Source: Modestobacter versicolor (GTDB taxonomy: Bacteria > Actinomycetota > Actinomycetes > Mycobacteriales > Geodermatophilaceae). Taken from it: 64,000 nucleotides of DNA. The stretch covers positions 248,001-312,000 of the forward strand of contig NZ_JACIBU010000002.1 in the NCBI RefSeq assembly GCF_014195485.1, given 5' to 3'. Positions 1 through 12,455 of this stretch are shown one piece after another. The notes beneath the pieces were generated by a model that was not told the origin of the DNA, searched no databases, and saw only the letters and a program-made list of their open reading frames with translations. Position numbers and translations under genes: made by a program. Within the stretch, counting starts at the first letter, position 1. Every line of letters begins with the position of its first letter.

Positions 1-710
1 GGCGCCGGCGGGGCGGCGCTGCCCGGCAGCGCCATGCCCAGCGCCTCGGCCACGCTGGCCATGGTGTTGGCGGTGTACATGCCGCCGCAGGAGCCCATGC
101 CCGGGCAGGCGGCCTTCTCGATGGCGGTCAGCTCGTCGCGGGTGATCTTCCCGGCGGCGCAGGCGCCGACGCCCTCGAAGACGTCGATCAGCGTCAGGTC
201 CCGGTCGCCGAGCTTCCCGGGGAGGGTGGAGCCGGAGTAGACGAAGACGCTGGCCAGGTCGAGCCGGGCGGCGGCCATCAGCATGCCGGGCAGCGACTTG
301 TCGCAGCCGGCCAGCAGCACCGAGCCGTCGAGCCGCTCGGCGAACATGACGGTCTCGACCGAGTCGGCGATGACCTCGCGGGAGACCAGCGAGGCGCGCA
401 TCCCCTCGTGGCCCATCGAGATGCCGTCGGAGACCGAGATGGTGCCGAACTCCAGCGGGTAGCCGCCGGCGGCGTGCACGCCCTCCTTGGCCCGCTTGGC
501 CAGCCGGTCCAGCGAGAGGTTGCAGGGGGTGATCTCGTTCCAGGACGACGCCACCCCGATCTGCGGCTTCACCCAGTCGTCGTCGCCCATGCCCACGGCG
601 CGCAGCATCGCCCGGGCGGGCGCCTTGGCGTCGCCGTCGGTCACCTCGCGGCTGCGGGGCTTGACGTCGACGGTGCTGTCAGCGGTGGGGCGGTCCTCGA
701 CGGTCGTCAC
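1..710 (-). CDS. ilvD: Dihydroxy-acid dehydratase, 3' end cut off by the window
   Basis: IlvD dehydrates 2,3-dihydroxy-isovalerate and 2,3-dihydroxy-3-methylvalerate in valine/isoleucine synthesis using an Fe-S cluster. About 236 N-terminal residues are visible. They contain the three cluster cysteines in family context: TPCN (C63), AGCDKS (C136) and GSCGG (C208), plus [12 protein letters not shown] chose the GTG at 710 because it gives the usual N-terminus; no strong ribosome-binding site is visible there. The family is normally 560-620 residues, so well over half lies off the left edge. It is transcribed away from the small membrane-protein gene on its right. The family call is very secure; the exact start is not. 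Confidence 0.95.
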   Translation of the reverse strand, partial: MTTVEDRPTADSTVDVKPRSREVTDGDAKAPARAMLRAVGMGDDDWVKPQIGVASSWNEITPCNLSLDRLAKRAKEGVHAAGGYPLEFGTISVSDGISMGHEGMRASLVSREVIADSVETVMFAERLDGSVLLAGCDKSLPGMLMAAARLDLASVFVYSGSTLPGKLGDRDLTLIDVFEGVGACAAGKITRDELTAIEKAACPGMGSCGGMYTANTMASVAEALGMALPGSAAPPA

Positions 711-778
711 GACCGGCGATGGTAGGCCGGTGCCGGCCGGCGGTGACGCGCCTGGTCGTCGCCGTCCCACGGTCTGGG

Positions 779-1153
779 ATGATCCGCGTCGTGGCGGTCG
801 CTCGGTTGCGGATGAGCAGGACAGCGCTGCTCCCCGTCGTCTTCCTGTGCTTCTGCGTGCTGCCGCTGGCCGCCGCGTCGCCGTGGCTGCTCCTGCTGCT
901 GGCCGTGCCCGCCGCGCTGGCCGCGTGGGTGCTGCGGGTCGGCGTCGACGTGGCCGAGGGCGGGATGACCGTGCGGTCCCTGGTCGGGGCGCGCACCGTG
1001 CCGTGGGCCGAGCTGGCTGGCATCCGGGTCGGCGGGCGCGGCGACCTGTGGCTGGTGACGACCGGCGACACCCAGGTGCGGCTGCCGGTGCTGCGGGCCC
1101 GCGACCTGCCCCGGCTCTCCACGCTCTCCGGCGGCCGGATCCCCGCCCCCTAG
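779..1153 (+). CDS. Small membrane-anchored PH-like protein, function unknown
   Basis: About 124 residues. Two hydrophobic stretches near the N-terminus ([12 protein letters not shown], then [16 protein letters not shown]) are followed by a soluble segment with the pattern of a bacterial PH-like domain: [19 protein letters not shown], then [11 protein letters not shown] and a strand-rich end. Many actinobacterial membrane proteins of this shape are annotated PH-domain proteins of unknown role. The start is uncertain: ATG 779, GTG 791 and ATG 812 are all in frame, none with a clear Shine-Dalgarno. ATG 812 would begin just before the first hydrophobic segment. It is divergent from ilvD and convergent with the next gene, with structured element A between them. 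Confidence 0.6.
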   Translation: MIRVVAVARLRMSRTALLPVVFLCFCVLPLAAASPWLLLLLAVPAALAAWVLRVGVDVAEGGMTVRSLVGARTVPWAELAGIRVGGRGDLWLVTTGDTQVRLPVLRARDLPRLSTLSGGRIPAP

Positions 1154-1154
1154 C

Positions 1155-1225
1155 GACGTGCTGGAACGGCCCCCTCGCAGGGGCCCGCCGCGAGCGTGCG
1201 AGCGGTGGGGGGCGAGGGGGTCCTC
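1155..1225 (-). repeat. Structured 3'-UTR repeat, copy A
   Basis: One of four related intergenic elements (also at 19795, 26821 and 32805). On the plus strand it has an outer stem GGCCCCCTCG / CGAGGGGGTCC, an inner stem CCGCCGC / GCGGTGG and the loop GAGCGTGCGA. It directly abuts the stop codon of the minus-strand dehydrogenase, so it would form the 3' end of that mRNA and may serve both convergent genes. Copies A and B also share a run of about 20 identical bases, GACGTGCTGGAACGGCCCCC. Confidence 0.75.
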
Positions 1226-2185
1226 CTAGTACATGGCCACCACGTTCTGCAGCGGCTCGCCGGCCAGGACGCGCTCGAGCTGCTCCGTGACCGCCGCGGC
1301 CGCCCGGGCGTTGGTGTCGGGCACCGCCCCGGCCACGTGCGGCGTCAGCAGCAGGCCCGGCGCCGACCACAGCGGGTGGCCCTCGGGCAGCGGCTCGGGC
1401 TCGGTGACGTCCACGGCAGCCCGCAGCCGGCCCGACCGGAGCTCGGCCAGCAGCGCGTCGCTGTCGACGACCACCCCGCGGGCGGCGTTGACCAGCAGCG
1501 CGTCGTCCTTCATGGCGGCCAGGAACGCGGCGTCGACCATGCCGGTGGTCTGCGGGGTGACGGGCACCAGGAGCACGACCACGTCGGCGTGCGGCAGCAG
1601 CTCGGGCAGCTCCTCGAACGCGTGCACGCCGTCCCGCGCGGTGCGGGCCACCCAGGTGAGGTCGACGTCGAAGCCGGCCAGCATGTGGCCGACGGTGCGG
1701 CCGATGTCGCCGGCGCCGACCATCAGCACCCGGGCGCCGACGACCGAGTGCTCGGTGCCCGGCGTCCAGCGGCCGGCGTCCTGCTCGCGGGTGAAGTGCG
1801 GGATGCCGCGCTGCGCGGCCAGCAGGGCGGTGACCGTCCACTCGGCGGTCGCCGGCGTGTGGGCCCCGCGGGCGTTGCACAGCGTGACCCGCTCGGGCAG
1901 CCGGCCGACGAACTTCTCCGCCCCGGCGCTGAGCAGCTGGACCAGCCGCAGCTCCGGCAGCGCGTCGAGCACCTCGGGCGCCACGTCGTCGCCGCCCCGC
2001 GGCACCATCACCTGGGCGCGGGTGGCCTCGCCGGTGGGCACGCCCTCGGCCGGGTCGAAGCGGTGCGCGCGGACCCGCGGGGACAGGGCCTCCACCGCCT
2101 CGCCGAGTGCGCGGGAGGGGACGAGGACGTGCAGCGTCTCCTCGGGACCGAGCGGCAGGACGGGTGCGGCGGCGGTGTCTGGCAC
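1226..2185 (-). CDS. D-isomer-specific 2-hydroxyacid dehydrogenase
   Basis: Predicted NAD(P)H-dependent 2-hydroxyacid/2-ketoacid oxidoreductase of about 319 residues, a normal size for the phosphoglycerate/hydroxypyruvate dehydrogenase superfamily. The cofactor Rossmann motif is visible as [12 protein letters not shown]. The catalytic Arg lies in [12 protein letters not shown], the Glu in [16 protein letters not shown] and the His in LLTPHVAG. No ACT or ASB domain is present, so it is not a classical SerA. I chose GTG 2185 (VPDTAAAP); an upstream ATG would add about 35 Gly/Ala/Pro-rich residues running into the divergent promoter. The substrate cannot be told from sequence. Confidence 0.88.
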   Translation of the reverse strand: MPDTAAAPVLPLGPEETLHVLVPSRALGEAVEALSPRVRAHRFDPAEGVPTGEATRAQVMVPRGGDDVAPEVLDALPELRLVQLLSAGAEKFVGRLPERVTLCNARGAHTPATAEWTVTALLAAQRGIPHFTREQDAGRWTPGTEHSVVGARVLMVGAGDIGRTVGHMLAGFDVDLTWVARTARDGVHAFEELPELLPHADVVVLLVPVTPQTTGMVDAAFLAAMKDDALLVNAARGVVVDSDALLAELRSGRLRAAVDVTEPEPLPEGHPLWSAPGLLLTPHVAGAVPDTNARAAAAVTEQLERVLAGEPLQNVVAMY

Positions 2186-2255
2186 GGGTCCCGACCCTAG
2201 GCCCGGCGCACCGGGGCCCGCAGTGCGGGCGGCGGTGCTCGCCCGCCGTCCGCCG

Positions 2256-2261
2256 TACTGT
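2256..2261 (+). promoter_or_regulatory. -10 hexamer TACTGT, probable leaderless promoter
   Basis: TACTGT ends seven bases before the GTG at 2269, with no Shine-Dalgarno between. This is the actinobacterial TANNNT arrangement in which transcription starts at or next to the initiation codon. Confidence 0.55.
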
Positions 2262-2268
2262 TGCTGGC

Positions 2269-3420
2269 GTGGCACGGCGGACGGCAGCACCCGGCGCGCG
2301 GCGACTGGCTGCGGTGGCCCTCGGCTGCCTGCTGCTGGCCGGCTGCGGTGGCGGCTACGTGCCCTCCGGGCCGTTCCGCGAGGTGCCGCAGGGCCAGCCC
2401 CCGCAGGTCGCCCCGCCCCCGCCGAGCGGCCCGGTGCCCGCGCCGGCCGACCCGTCGACGCCGGGCACCGACGACCAGCAGGACGGCGACCCGAACGTGG
2501 TGGCCACCGGGCTCACCGTGCCGACCGGCCTGGTGGTGCTGCCCGACGGCACCGCGGTGGTCGGCGAGCGCGACTCCGGGCGGTTGCTGCAGGTCTTCCC
2601 GGACCGCTCCCCCGCGCGCGAGCTGATGACGCTCCCGGGCGTCGACGCGGCCGGCGACGGCGGCCTGCTCGGGCTCGCGCTGTCGCCGACGTACGCCGAG
2701 GACGGCCTGGTCTACGCCTACCTCTCCACCGCCACCGACAACCGGGTGGTCCGCTTCCCGCTCGGCGGAACGCCCAACCCGGTGCTCACCGGCATCCCCC
2801 GCGGCGAGGTCGGCAACGGCGGGGGCCTGCTGTTCGGCATCGACGGCACGCTGTACGTGGGCACCGGCGACACCGGCAACGCGGCGCTGGCGGCCGATCC
2901 CGCGTCGCTGGCCGGCAAGGTGCTCGCGGTCGACGTCTTCGGCCAGCCGGTGGCCCCCGGTGGTCCGGTGTTCAGCCGGGGGCACCGCAACGTGACCGCG
3001 CTCTGCCAGGGCGCCGAGCAGCTCTACGCCACCGACGAGGGGCAGACCGGTGCCGATGCCCTGGACGCCCTGACGGCGGGCGGGGACGTCGGGCTCGGCG
3101 GGGCCGACCCGGTGCTCGAGGTGCCGGCCGCCGACGGCGGGCTGGGTGGCTGCGCCGTCACCGGCCCGTACGTGTTCCTCGGCGCGATGGACGGCCGGGA
3201 GGTGCGGGTCGTCGAGCTCGACGGCACCGGCGCCCCGGTGGGTGAGCCCGAGTCGTTCCTGCCCGACGAGTACGGGCGGCTGCGCACGGTGGTGCTCGAC
3301 CCGCAGGGCGCGCTGTGGATCACCACCTCCAACCGGGACGGCATCGGCACCCCGGAGGCCGACGACGACCGGGTGCTGCGGGTCGTGCCCCCCGCGTCGG
3401 GCTCCGACTCCCCGCTCTGA
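2269..3420 (+). CDS. Lipoprotein, glucose/sorbosone dehydrogenase-like beta-propeller
   Basis: Exported lipoprotein of about 383 residues. The N-terminus has basic residues, a hydrophobic core and the lipobox LLAGC. A Pro/Ala-rich linker leads to a six-bladed propeller typical of the GSDH (PQQ-type sugar dehydrogenase) family: [40 protein letters not shown] and [15 protein letters not shown]. Such proteins oxidise sugars or aldose-like compounds outside the membrane, but many homologues have no proven activity and PQQ use is not shown here. The start is the GTG at 2269 because it gives the lipoprotein signal and follows a leaderless-type -10. A terminator-like hairpin lies just downstream. 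Confidence 0.85.
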   Translation: MARRTAAPGARRLAAVALGCLLLAGCGGGYVPSGPFREVPQGQPPQVAPPPPSGPVPAPADPSTPGTDDQQDGDPNVVATGLTVPTGLVVLPDGTAVVGERDSGRLLQVFPDRSPARELMTLPGVDAAGDGGLLGLALSPTYAEDGLVYAYLSTATDNRVVRFPLGGTPNPVLTGIPRGEVGNGGGLLFGIDGTLYVGTGDTGNAALAADPASLAGKVLAVDVFGQPVAPGGPVFSRGHRNVTALCQGAEQLYATDEGQTGADALDALTAGGDVGLGGADPVLEVPAADGGLGGCAVTGPYVFLGAMDGREVRVVELDGTGAPVGEPESFLPDEYGRLRTVVLDPQGALWITTSNRDGIGTPEADDDRVLRVVPPASGSDSPL

Positions 3421-3423
3421 GAA

Positions 3424-3459
3424 CGACCCTCCGGCCCCCCGCCCCTGCAGGAGGGCCGT
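3424..3459. terminator. Hairpin between convergent genes
   Basis: CG-a-CCCTCC and GGAGGG-c-CG can pair across a C-rich loop between the GSDH lipoprotein and the convergent GNAT gene. There is no T-run, as is usual in very GC-rich actinobacteria. Confidence 0.5.
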
Positions 3460-4001
3460 CACCGCACGAAGCGGTGGACGACGTGGTCCGGCGGGTCGAC
3501 CGGGTTGTCCGGCTCCAGCTCGCCCTCGGCGTACCAGGTGGCACCGGCCCGGAGCAGCGCCCGCCAGGACGCCGTGTTGCCCACCGCCACCGGCACCAGC
3601 ACGTCGGAGGCGTCCGGGTGGTCGGCGAAGCCGCGGGCCACGGCGGCCGCGATCATCCCCGCGCCCAGCCCCCGGCCGCGGGCCTCCGGCTCCCCGACCA
3701 GGTAGTCGATGCTCAGCGACCCCGGCGGCACCGGGCACACCGGCGCCAGCTCGGCGACGTACTCCGGGTAGGCCTCGATCGGGTAGACCTGGACCAGGCC
3801 GAACGGCTCGCCGTCGTGCATGCCCAGGTACAGCGCGGTGACGTCGTCCCCGTCGATGCTGGGGCCGAAGTCCCGCTCGACCGCCTCGGGTGAGCTGTCG
3901 TGGTGCCACCAGCGGGCGACCAGCGGCTCGGCCAGCCACCGGCACACCAGCGGGAGGTCCGCCCGCCGCAGCGGGCGGAGCTCGACCGGCGGCAGCCCCA
4001 C
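3459..4001 (-). CDS. GNAT acetyltransferase, AAC(6')/RimJ-like
   Basis: N-acetyltransferase of about 180 residues. The acetyl-CoA pyrophosphate loop is visible as EARGRGLGAGMIAAAV near residue 110. The N-terminal RPLRRADLPLVCRWLAEPLVARWW and the segment GLVQVYPIEAYPEY resemble aminoglycoside 6'-N-acetyltransferase-like and siderophore-type GNAT enzymes. The real acceptor (small amine, hydroxamate or protein) is unknown, and resistance activity should not be assumed. It lies immediately downstream of gatB on the same strand, 10 bases apart, so it may be read through from the gat operon. Confidence 0.85.
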   Translation of the reverse strand: MGLPPVELRPLRRADLPLVCRWLAEPLVARWWHHDSSPEAVERDFGPSIDGDDVTALYLGMHDGEPFGLVQVYPIEAYPEYVAELAPVCPVPPGSLSIDYLVGEPEARGRGLGAGMIAAAVARGFADHPDASDVLVPVAVGNTASWRALLRAGATWYAEGELEPDNPVDPPDHVVHRFVR

Positions 4002-4011
4002 CCGGGACAGG

Positions 4012-5529
4012 CTAGGAGCTGAGGACCCGCTCCTCGAGCATCCGCTTCACGGTGGCGGCGTCGGCCTTGCCACGGGTGGTCTTCATGACCGCCCCGACCA
4101 GCGCGCCGAGCGCCTGGACCTTGCCCGACTGCACCTTGGCCACCACGTCGGGTGCCCCGGCGATCGCGGCGTCGACGGCGGCGACGAGCTCGTCGCTCTC
4201 CCCCATCACCGCCAGGCCCTGGGCCTCGACGACCTCCGCCGGGCTGCCCTGGCCGGCCAGCACGCCGTCGAGCACCTGCCGGGCGAGCTTGTCGTTGATG
4301 GTGCCGGCGGTGATCAGGCCGGCCAGCTCGGCGACCTGGGCCGGGGTCACGCCCAGCTCGCCCAGCTCGGTGCCGGCCTCGTTGGCCCGGCGCGCGAGGT
4401 CGCCGAGCCACCACTTGCGAGCCTCGGCCGGGCTGGCACCGGCGGCGACGGTCTCCTCGACCAGGCCGAGGGCGCCGGCGTTGGCCAGCCAGGTCATCTC
4501 GGTGCCCGAGATCCCCCACTCGCCCTGCAGCCGGGTGCGGCGGGCCGCCGGGAGCTCGGGCAGCTGGGCCCGCAGCTCCTCGATCCAGGCGGCGTCCGGG
4601 GCCAGCGGCACCAGGTCGGGCTCGGGGAAGTACCGGTAGTCGGTCGCCTCCTCCTTGCTCCGGCCGGAGGAGGTGCTGCCGGTGTCCTCGTGGAAGTGCC
4701 GGGTCTCCTGCACCACCCGGGCACCGTCGTCCAGGACGGCGGCCTGGCGGCGCATCTCGAAGCGGACGGCGCGCTCCACCGACCGCAGCGAGTTCACGTT
4801 CTTGGTCTCGGTGCGGGTGCCCCACTCCGGGGCGCCGACCGGGTTGAGCGAGATGTTGACGTCGCAGCGCAGGCTGCCCTGCTCCATCCGGACGTCGGAG
4901 ACGCCGAGGGCCTGGACGATCTCGCGCAGCTCGGTGACGTAGGCGCGGGCGACCTCGGGGGCGAGCACCCCGGCGCCGGGCACCGGCCGGGTGACGATCT
5001 CGACCAGCGGGATGCCGGCCCGGTTGAAGTCGATGAGCGAGTGGTCGGCGCCGTGGATGCGGCCGGTGGCGCCACCGACGTGCAGGTTCTTGCCGGTGTC
5101 CTCCTCCAGGTGCACGCGCTCGATCTCCACCCGGTACGTGCGCCCGTCGACCTCGACGTCGAGGTGGCCGTCGACGCACAGCGGCTCGTCGTACTGGCTG
5201 GTCTGGAAGCCCTTGGGGATGTCCGGGTAGAAGTAGTTCTTCCGGGCGAACCGCGACCAGGGGGCGATGCGGCAGCCCAGCGCGAGGCCGATCTTGATGG
5301 TCGCCTCGACCGCGGCGGCGTTGGCCACCGGGAGCGAGCCGGGCATGCCCAGGCACACCGGGCAGGTGTGGGTGTTGGGCTCCGCGCCGAAGGTGGTGGC
5401 GCAGCCGCAGAACATCTTCGACGCGGTGCCGAGCTCGACGTGGGTCTCCAGGCCGATGACCGGCTCGTAGCGGGTCAGCAGCTCGTCGTAGTCGACCAGT
5501 CGGTCACCGGCGGTCACAGCGGTGGTCAC
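4012..5529 (-). CDS. gatB: Asp-tRNA(Asn)/Glu-tRNA(Gln) amidotransferase subunit B
   Basis: The tRNA-binding kinase subunit of GatCAB, which phosphorylates the side chain of misacylated Glu-tRNA(Gln)/Asp-tRNA(Asn) so it can be amidated. About 505 residues, a normal length. The core opens with [14 protein letters not shown]; the zinc-site cysteines appear as FCGCATTF and [20 protein letters not shown] and the C-terminal YqeY-like helical domain follow. The start is GTG 5529: GAGGAG lies five bases upstream and the codon overlaps the previous stop in a GTGA junction. It is the last gene of gatC-gatA-(small membrane protein)-gatB. Confidence 0.97.
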   Translation of the reverse strand: MTTAVTAGDRLVDYDELLTRYEPVIGLETHVELGTASKMFCGCATTFGAEPNTHTCPVCLGMPGSLPVANAAAVEATIKIGLALGCRIAPWSRFARKNYFYPDIPKGFQTSQYDEPLCVDGHLDVEVDGRTYRVEIERVHLEEDTGKNLHVGGATGRIHGADHSLIDFNRAGIPLVEIVTRPVPGAGVLAPEVARAYVTELREIVQALGVSDVRMEQGSLRCDVNISLNPVGAPEWGTRTETKNVNSLRSVERAVRFEMRRQAAVLDDGARVVQETRHFHEDTGSTSSGRSKEEATDYRYFPEPDLVPLAPDAAWIEELRAQLPELPAARRTRLQGEWGISGTEMTWLANAGALGLVEETVAAGASPAEARKWWLGDLARRANEAGTELGELGVTPAQVAELAGLITAGTINDKLARQVLDGVLAGQGSPAEVVEAQGLAVMGESDELVAAVDAAIAGAPDVVAKVQSGKVQALGALVGAVMKTTRGKADAATVKRMLEERVLSS

Positions 5530-5729
5530 TTGCTCTCCTCGGGAGAGGACGGGGTGGGCCGGCCGGTGGCCGGCGGGGTGCGGAAGGCGAACAGCGCGGC
5601 CAGGCCGGTCAGCACCCCGAGCGCGATGAAGACGGCGAAGACCGGGCGCCCGCTGGTGGCCCAGCCGATGATGCCGGCGAGGACGACGAAGACGGTCAGC
5701 GCCCAGGCGGCCTTGAGGGCGCCGTTCAC
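5526..5729 (-). CDS. Small two-helix membrane protein inside the gat operon
   Basis: 67 residues with two clear hydrophobic segments ([19 protein letters not shown] and [20 protein letters not shown]) and a Pro/Ser-rich tail. I do not recognise a named family. Its GTG start overlaps the gatA stop (GTGA) and its stop overlaps the gatB start the same way, so translation is probably coupled across all three genes. That placement makes it a real gene despite its size. Function is unknown. Confidence 0.75.
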   Translation of the reverse strand: MNGALKAAWALTVFVVLAGIIGWATSGRPVFAVFIALGVLTGLAALFAFRTPPATGRPTPSSPEESK

Positions 5730-7258
5730 GAGGCACCCGCCAGTGCGGGGAGCTCGTCGAGCAGCCGGTGGCCGCGGGTGGCGTCCTGGGCGGCCTCCAG
5801 CGCGGCGGCGACCCGGTAGCAGCGGTCGTCGGCGAGCGCCGGCGCCATGATCTGCAGACCGACCGGCAGCCCCTCGGACAGCCCGCTGGGGACCGAGATC
5901 GCCGGCAGGCCGGCCAGGCTGGCCGGCAGCGTGCACAGGTCGGCGGCGTACATCGCGATCGGGTCGTCGACCCGGGCGCCGAGCGGGAAGGCCACGGTCG
6001 GCATGGTGGGGCTGACCAGGACGTCGACGTCGGCGAAGGCAGCGGTGAACTCGCGGGTGATCAGCGTGCGGACCTTCTGCGCCTGCCCGTAGTAGGCCTC
6101 GTAGTAGCCGCTGGACAGCGCGTAGGTGCCCAGGATGATCCGCCGCTTGACCTCGGGCCCGAACCCCTGCTCGCGGGTGAGCGCCATGACCTCGTCCAGG
6201 TCGTGGTCGCCGTCGTCGCCGACCCGCAGGCCGAAGCGGACGCCCTCGTAGCGGGCCAGGTTCGACGAGGCCTCGCTGGGCGCGATCAGGTAGTACGCCG
6301 GCAGCGCCAGGTCGAAGGACGGGCAGGAGACCTCGACGACCTCGGCACCCAGACCGGCGAGCACCTCGACGGCCTCCCGGGTGCGGGCGAGCACGCCGGG
6401 GTCGTAGCCGTCGGTGTGGCCGTCGCCGCCGAGCTCGCGGACCACGCCGACCCGGACGCCGCGCAGGTCACCGGCGGCACCGGCGCGGGCGGCGGCGGCC
6501 AGGCCCGTGAGCGGCTGCTCGATGCTGGTGGAGTCGCGCGGGTCGTGGCCGCCGATGACCTCGTGCATCAGCGCGGCGTCCAGCACGGTGCGGGCCATCG
6601 GGCCGGCCTGGTCGAGGCTGGAGGAGAACGCGATCAGGCCGTAGCGGGAGACCGAGCCGTACGTGGGCTTGTGCCCGACCAGGCCGGTGACCGCCGCGGG
6701 CTGGCGGATCGAGCCGCCGGTGTCGGTGCCGATCGCCCAGGGGGCGAGGTGGCCGGCGACCGCGGCGCTGGAGCCGCCCGAGGAGCCGCCGGGGATCCGG
6801 CTGAGGTCCCAGGGGTTGCGGCTCACCTGGTAGGCGGAGTTCTCGGTGGAGGAGCCCATCGCGAACTCGTCCATGTTGGTCTTGCCCAGCATCACCGTGC
6901 CGGCGTCGGCCAGCCGGGTGGCGATGGTGGCGCTGTAGGGCGGGCGCCAGCCCTGGAGGATCTTCGAGCCGCTGGTGGTGGGCACGCCCTCGGTGACGAC
7001 GAGGTCCTTGAGCGCGACCGGCACACCGGCGAGCGGGCCGAGCGCGGCGCCGCTGGAGCGGGCCTCGTCGACCGCCGTCGCGGCGGCCAGCGCGGAGTCG
7101 TGCTCGACGTGCAGGTAGGCGCCGAGCTGGTCGTCCTCGGCGGCGATCCGGTCCAGGTGGGCGCGGGTCACCTCGACGGCGCTCACCTCACCGGCGGCCA
7201 GCAGCCGGGACAGCTCGGCGACGTCGACCGTCGTCAGCTCGGTGCTCGGCGTGGTCAC
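5726..7258 (-). CDS. gatA: Asp-tRNA(Asn)/Glu-tRNA(Gln) amidotransferase subunit A
   Basis: The glutaminase subunit of GatCAB; it frees ammonia from glutamine for transfer to the tRNA-bound acid. About 510 residues of the amidase-signature family. The Ser-cisSer-Lys triad is present: K84 in VALKDLV, S159 in [11 protein letters not shown] and S183 in [11 protein letters not shown], the same spacing as characterised GatA proteins. The GTG start overlaps the gatC stop and the stop overlaps the next start. The amide-transfer pathway implies this organism lacks a dedicated GlnRS and/or AsnRS, as is common in actinobacteria. Confidence 0.97.
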   Translation of the reverse strand: MTTPSTELTTVDVAELSRLLAAGEVSAVEVTRAHLDRIAAEDDQLGAYLHVEHDSALAAATAVDEARSSGAALGPLAGVPVALKDLVVTEGVPTTSGSKILQGWRPPYSATIATRLADAGTVMLGKTNMDEFAMGSSTENSAYQVSRNPWDLSRIPGGSSGGSSAAVAGHLAPWAIGTDTGGSIRQPAAVTGLVGHKPTYGSVSRYGLIAFSSSLDQAGPMARTVLDAALMHEVIGGHDPRDSTSIEQPLTGLAAAARAGAAGDLRGVRVGVVRELGGDGHTDGYDPGVLARTREAVEVLAGLGAEVVEVSCPSFDLALPAYYLIAPSEASSNLARYEGVRFGLRVGDDGDHDLDEVMALTREQGFGPEVKRRIILGTYALSSGYYEAYYGQAQKVRTLITREFTAAFADVDVLVSPTMPTVAFPLGARVDDPIAMYAADLCTLPASLAGLPAISVPSGLSEGLPVGLQIMAPALADDRCYRVAAALEAAQDATRGHRLLDELPALAGAS

Positions 7259-7554
7259 TCCTCCTCCTGCAGGATGCGGGGCACGCGGAAGCGGTCGTCC
7301 TCGGCGGCGGGTGCGCCGGCGAGGACCGCGTCGCGCGGCAGGCTCGGGGTGACCACGTCGGGGCGCAGCACGTTGGTCAGCGGCACGGCGTGCGACATCG
7401 GCGGGACGTCGGCGACGGCGGCCTCCCCGACCCGCGCGACGGCGGCGAGCACCTGCTCGAGCTGGCCGGCGAACCGGTCCAGCTCCTCGTCGGTCACCGC
7501 GAGGCGCGACAGCCGCGCGAGGTGCGCGACGTCGTCCCGGGAGATGGTGCTCAT
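7255..7554 (-). CDS. gatC: Asp-tRNA(Asn)/Glu-tRNA(Gln) amidotransferase subunit C
   Basis: 99-residue GatC, the belt-like subunit that holds GatA to GatB. The family pattern is clear: [22 protein letters not shown] at the N-terminus, [12 protein letters not shown] in the middle, and [11 protein letters not shown] with [10 protein letters not shown] near the end. ATG 7554 is the natural start. It is the first gene of the gat operon; the roughly 180 bases between it and the divergent ACT-domain gene must contain both promoters. Confidence 0.96.
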   Translation of the reverse strand: MSTISRDDVAHLARLSRLAVTDEELDRFAGQLEQVLAAVARVGEAAVADVPPMSHAVPLTNVLRPDVVTPSLPRDAVLAGAPAAEDDRFRVPRILQEEE

Positions 7555-7737
7555 GCTGTGCCGTCCATGCTGGGTCAGGACCCTCTTCCGTATCGCTCCA
7601 GGACCCTGCCACTGTACGTGGGGGCCCGATCTCCCCCGATCGCGAGCCGGGCTGGATACCGGGGCCCGGATGCGGGAGGCTGGCGGTCGTTCACGATCGA
7701 CGACGATCGGCCGCGCAGCACGGCACCGGAGGGATCC

Positions 7738-8400
7738 GTGTCCTACCTCTTGCGGCTGGTCGTCCCCGACCGGCCCGGCATCCTCGGCGCGGTCGCGACC
7801 GCGCTGGGCGCCGCCGGGATCGACATCGTCTCCGTCGACGTCCTCGAGCGCGGCAACGGCGTGGCCGTCGACGACATCGTCGTGGAGCTGCCCGCCGACC
7901 GGGTCGCCGACAGCCTGATCACCGCCGCCACCGCCGTGCCGGGGGTGCAGGTGGAGTCGCTGCGCCCGTTCGCCGGCCCGCTGGACACCCACCGGGAGCT
8001 CGACCTGCTCGAGGCCCTGGCCCCGGCCGGGGAGGGCACCGCCAAGGTGCTCGCCGCCGAGCTGCCCCGGGTGTTCCGCAGCGGCTGGGCGGTCGTGCTC
8101 AGCGGGTCCGGCTCCGACGTCACCCTGCTCGCCGCGTCCGACGCCGCCCCCTCGCTGGACGGCCTGACGCTGCCGTGGCTGCCCCTGCGCTCGCCGTTGC
8201 TGCTGCCCAGCGACGCGGACTGGGTGCCGCAACGCTGGCAGGAGATGGCGGTGGAGATGATGGCCGCGCCGCTGGACCCGGAGGGCACCGCGGTGCTGCT
8301 CGGCCGCTCCGGCGGGCCGGCCTTCCGCCGCTCGGAGCTGCTGCGGCTGGCGCACCTCACCGGGCTGGCGGCCACCGTCGCCCGGCTGCCACCGGCCTAG
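7738..8400 (+). CDS. ACT-domain protein, unknown ligand
   Basis: 220 residues. The first 75 form an ACT domain (SYLLRLVVPDRPGILGAVATAL, IDIVSVDVLERGNGVAVDDIVVELP), the fold that usually binds an amino acid to control an enzyme. The rest (LDLLEALAPAGEGTAKVLAAELPRVF...) is conserved in actinobacterial ACT proteins but has no catalytic motif I recognise. GTG 7738 is chosen because GGAGGGA lies just upstream and the ACT domain begins at once. It is divergent from gatCAB; a regulatory role is plausible but not shown. Confidence 0.8.
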   Translation: MSYLLRLVVPDRPGILGAVATALGAAGIDIVSVDVLERGNGVAVDDIVVELPADRVADSLITAATAVPGVQVESLRPFAGPLDTHRELDLLEALAPAGEGTAKVLAAELPRVFRSGWAVVLSGSGSDVTLLAASDAAPSLDGLTLPWLPLRSPLLLPSDADWVPQRWQEMAVEMMAAPLDPEGTAVLLGRSGGPAFRRSELLRLAHLTGLAATVARLPPA

Positions 8401-8408
8401 TCGCAGGA

Positions 8409-8437
8409 CCCCGCTGCCCCCATCCTGGGGCGGGGCC
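8409..8437. terminator. Hairpin between the ACT gene and ligA
   Basis: CCCCgctgCCCC and GGGGcGGGG face each other around a short loop, between two convergent stop codons. It probably terminates both. Confidence 0.55.
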
Positions 8438-8439
8438 GA

Positions 8440-11906
<3,467 letters not shown>

Positions 11907-11923
11907 GACACCTCCCGACCGAC

Positions 11924-11939
11924 TCGAACACGTGTACGA
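11924..11939. promoter_or_regulatory. LexA (SOS) box upstream of the HNH gene
   Basis: TCGAACACGTGTACGA departs by one base from the symmetric actinobacterial SOS box TCGAAC-N4-GTTCGA. It lies directly downstream of a TAGACT -10 hexamer and about 17 bases before the GTG, where LexA would block transcription. Confidence 0.75.
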
Positions 11940-11945
11940 AGTCTA
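11940..11945 (-). promoter_or_regulatory. -10 hexamer TAGACT of the HNH-ligA transcript
   Basis: TAGACT on the minus strand, immediately followed by the LexA-like box and then GGGAGG and the GTG. No convincing -35 is visible. Confidence 0.45.
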
Positions 11946-12068
11946 GCCGAACAGGTGAGCCGCGACCACCCGTATCCCCAGGTCAGAAGCCCGTCCACAG
12001 ATGCACAACGCCCGTTGACACCGCGCCGAGGGAGCCAACTCGGTTGCGGTCACCTGCAGGCTCGTCGG

Positions 12069-12452
12069 GTGGACCCGCAGCTGGAGACAGCTCTCGTGCC
12101 GGTGCTGCGCGACCTCCGCCGCACCGGGGCACCGCTGCCCGCCCGGCTCGAGGACAGCGACTGGGACCAGAGCACCGACTCCGCCACGGCGATGCTCTGG
12201 AGCGCGGGCGGCAGCGGCGTCGGGATCCGGGTGTTCCGCGATGCCTCCCTCGTCGACCAGGTCGTCGACGTGACCGACCAGGTGCAGGAGTGGGCGGTCG
12301 AGGAGCTGGCCGTCAGCGGGCGGACCGACTGGCCACCCTGCCCGAAGCACCCGGGCACGCACCCGCTCCGGGCCGAGCGGCACGACGGCGCAGCGTGGTG
12401 GGCGTGCCCGCGCGACGGGACGCCCGTCGCCGAGGTCGGCACCGTCGGCTGA
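12069..12452 (+). CDS. Small hypothetical protein with a Cys/His C-terminus
   Basis: 127 residues, no named family recognised. The N-terminal part is acidic and mixed (RLEDSDWDQSTDSATAMLW); the C-terminus has CPKHPGTHPLRAE and then WWACPRDG, which looks like a small metal-binding ribbon (C-P-x-H plus C-P). Proteins ending this way occur in actinobacteria as uncharacterised short ORFs. GTG 12069 was chosen because it starts the conserved part and CAGGCT, a weak -10, lies six bases upstream. It is convergent with the MetE-like gene, four bases from its stop. Confidence 0.65.
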   Translation: MDPQLETALVPVLRDLRRTGAPLPARLEDSDWDQSTDSATAMLWSAGGSGVGIRVFRDASLVDQVVDVTDQVQEWAVEELAVSGRTDWPPCPKHPGTHPLRAERHDGAAWWACPRDGTPVAEVGTVG

Positions 12453-12455
12453 GGG

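Noticed and set aside
1196-2200. Plus-strand open frame opposite the 2-hydroxyacid dehydrogenase
   Set aside because: Gln/Gly/Arg-rich shadow translation without homology; the minus strand has the complete enzyme.
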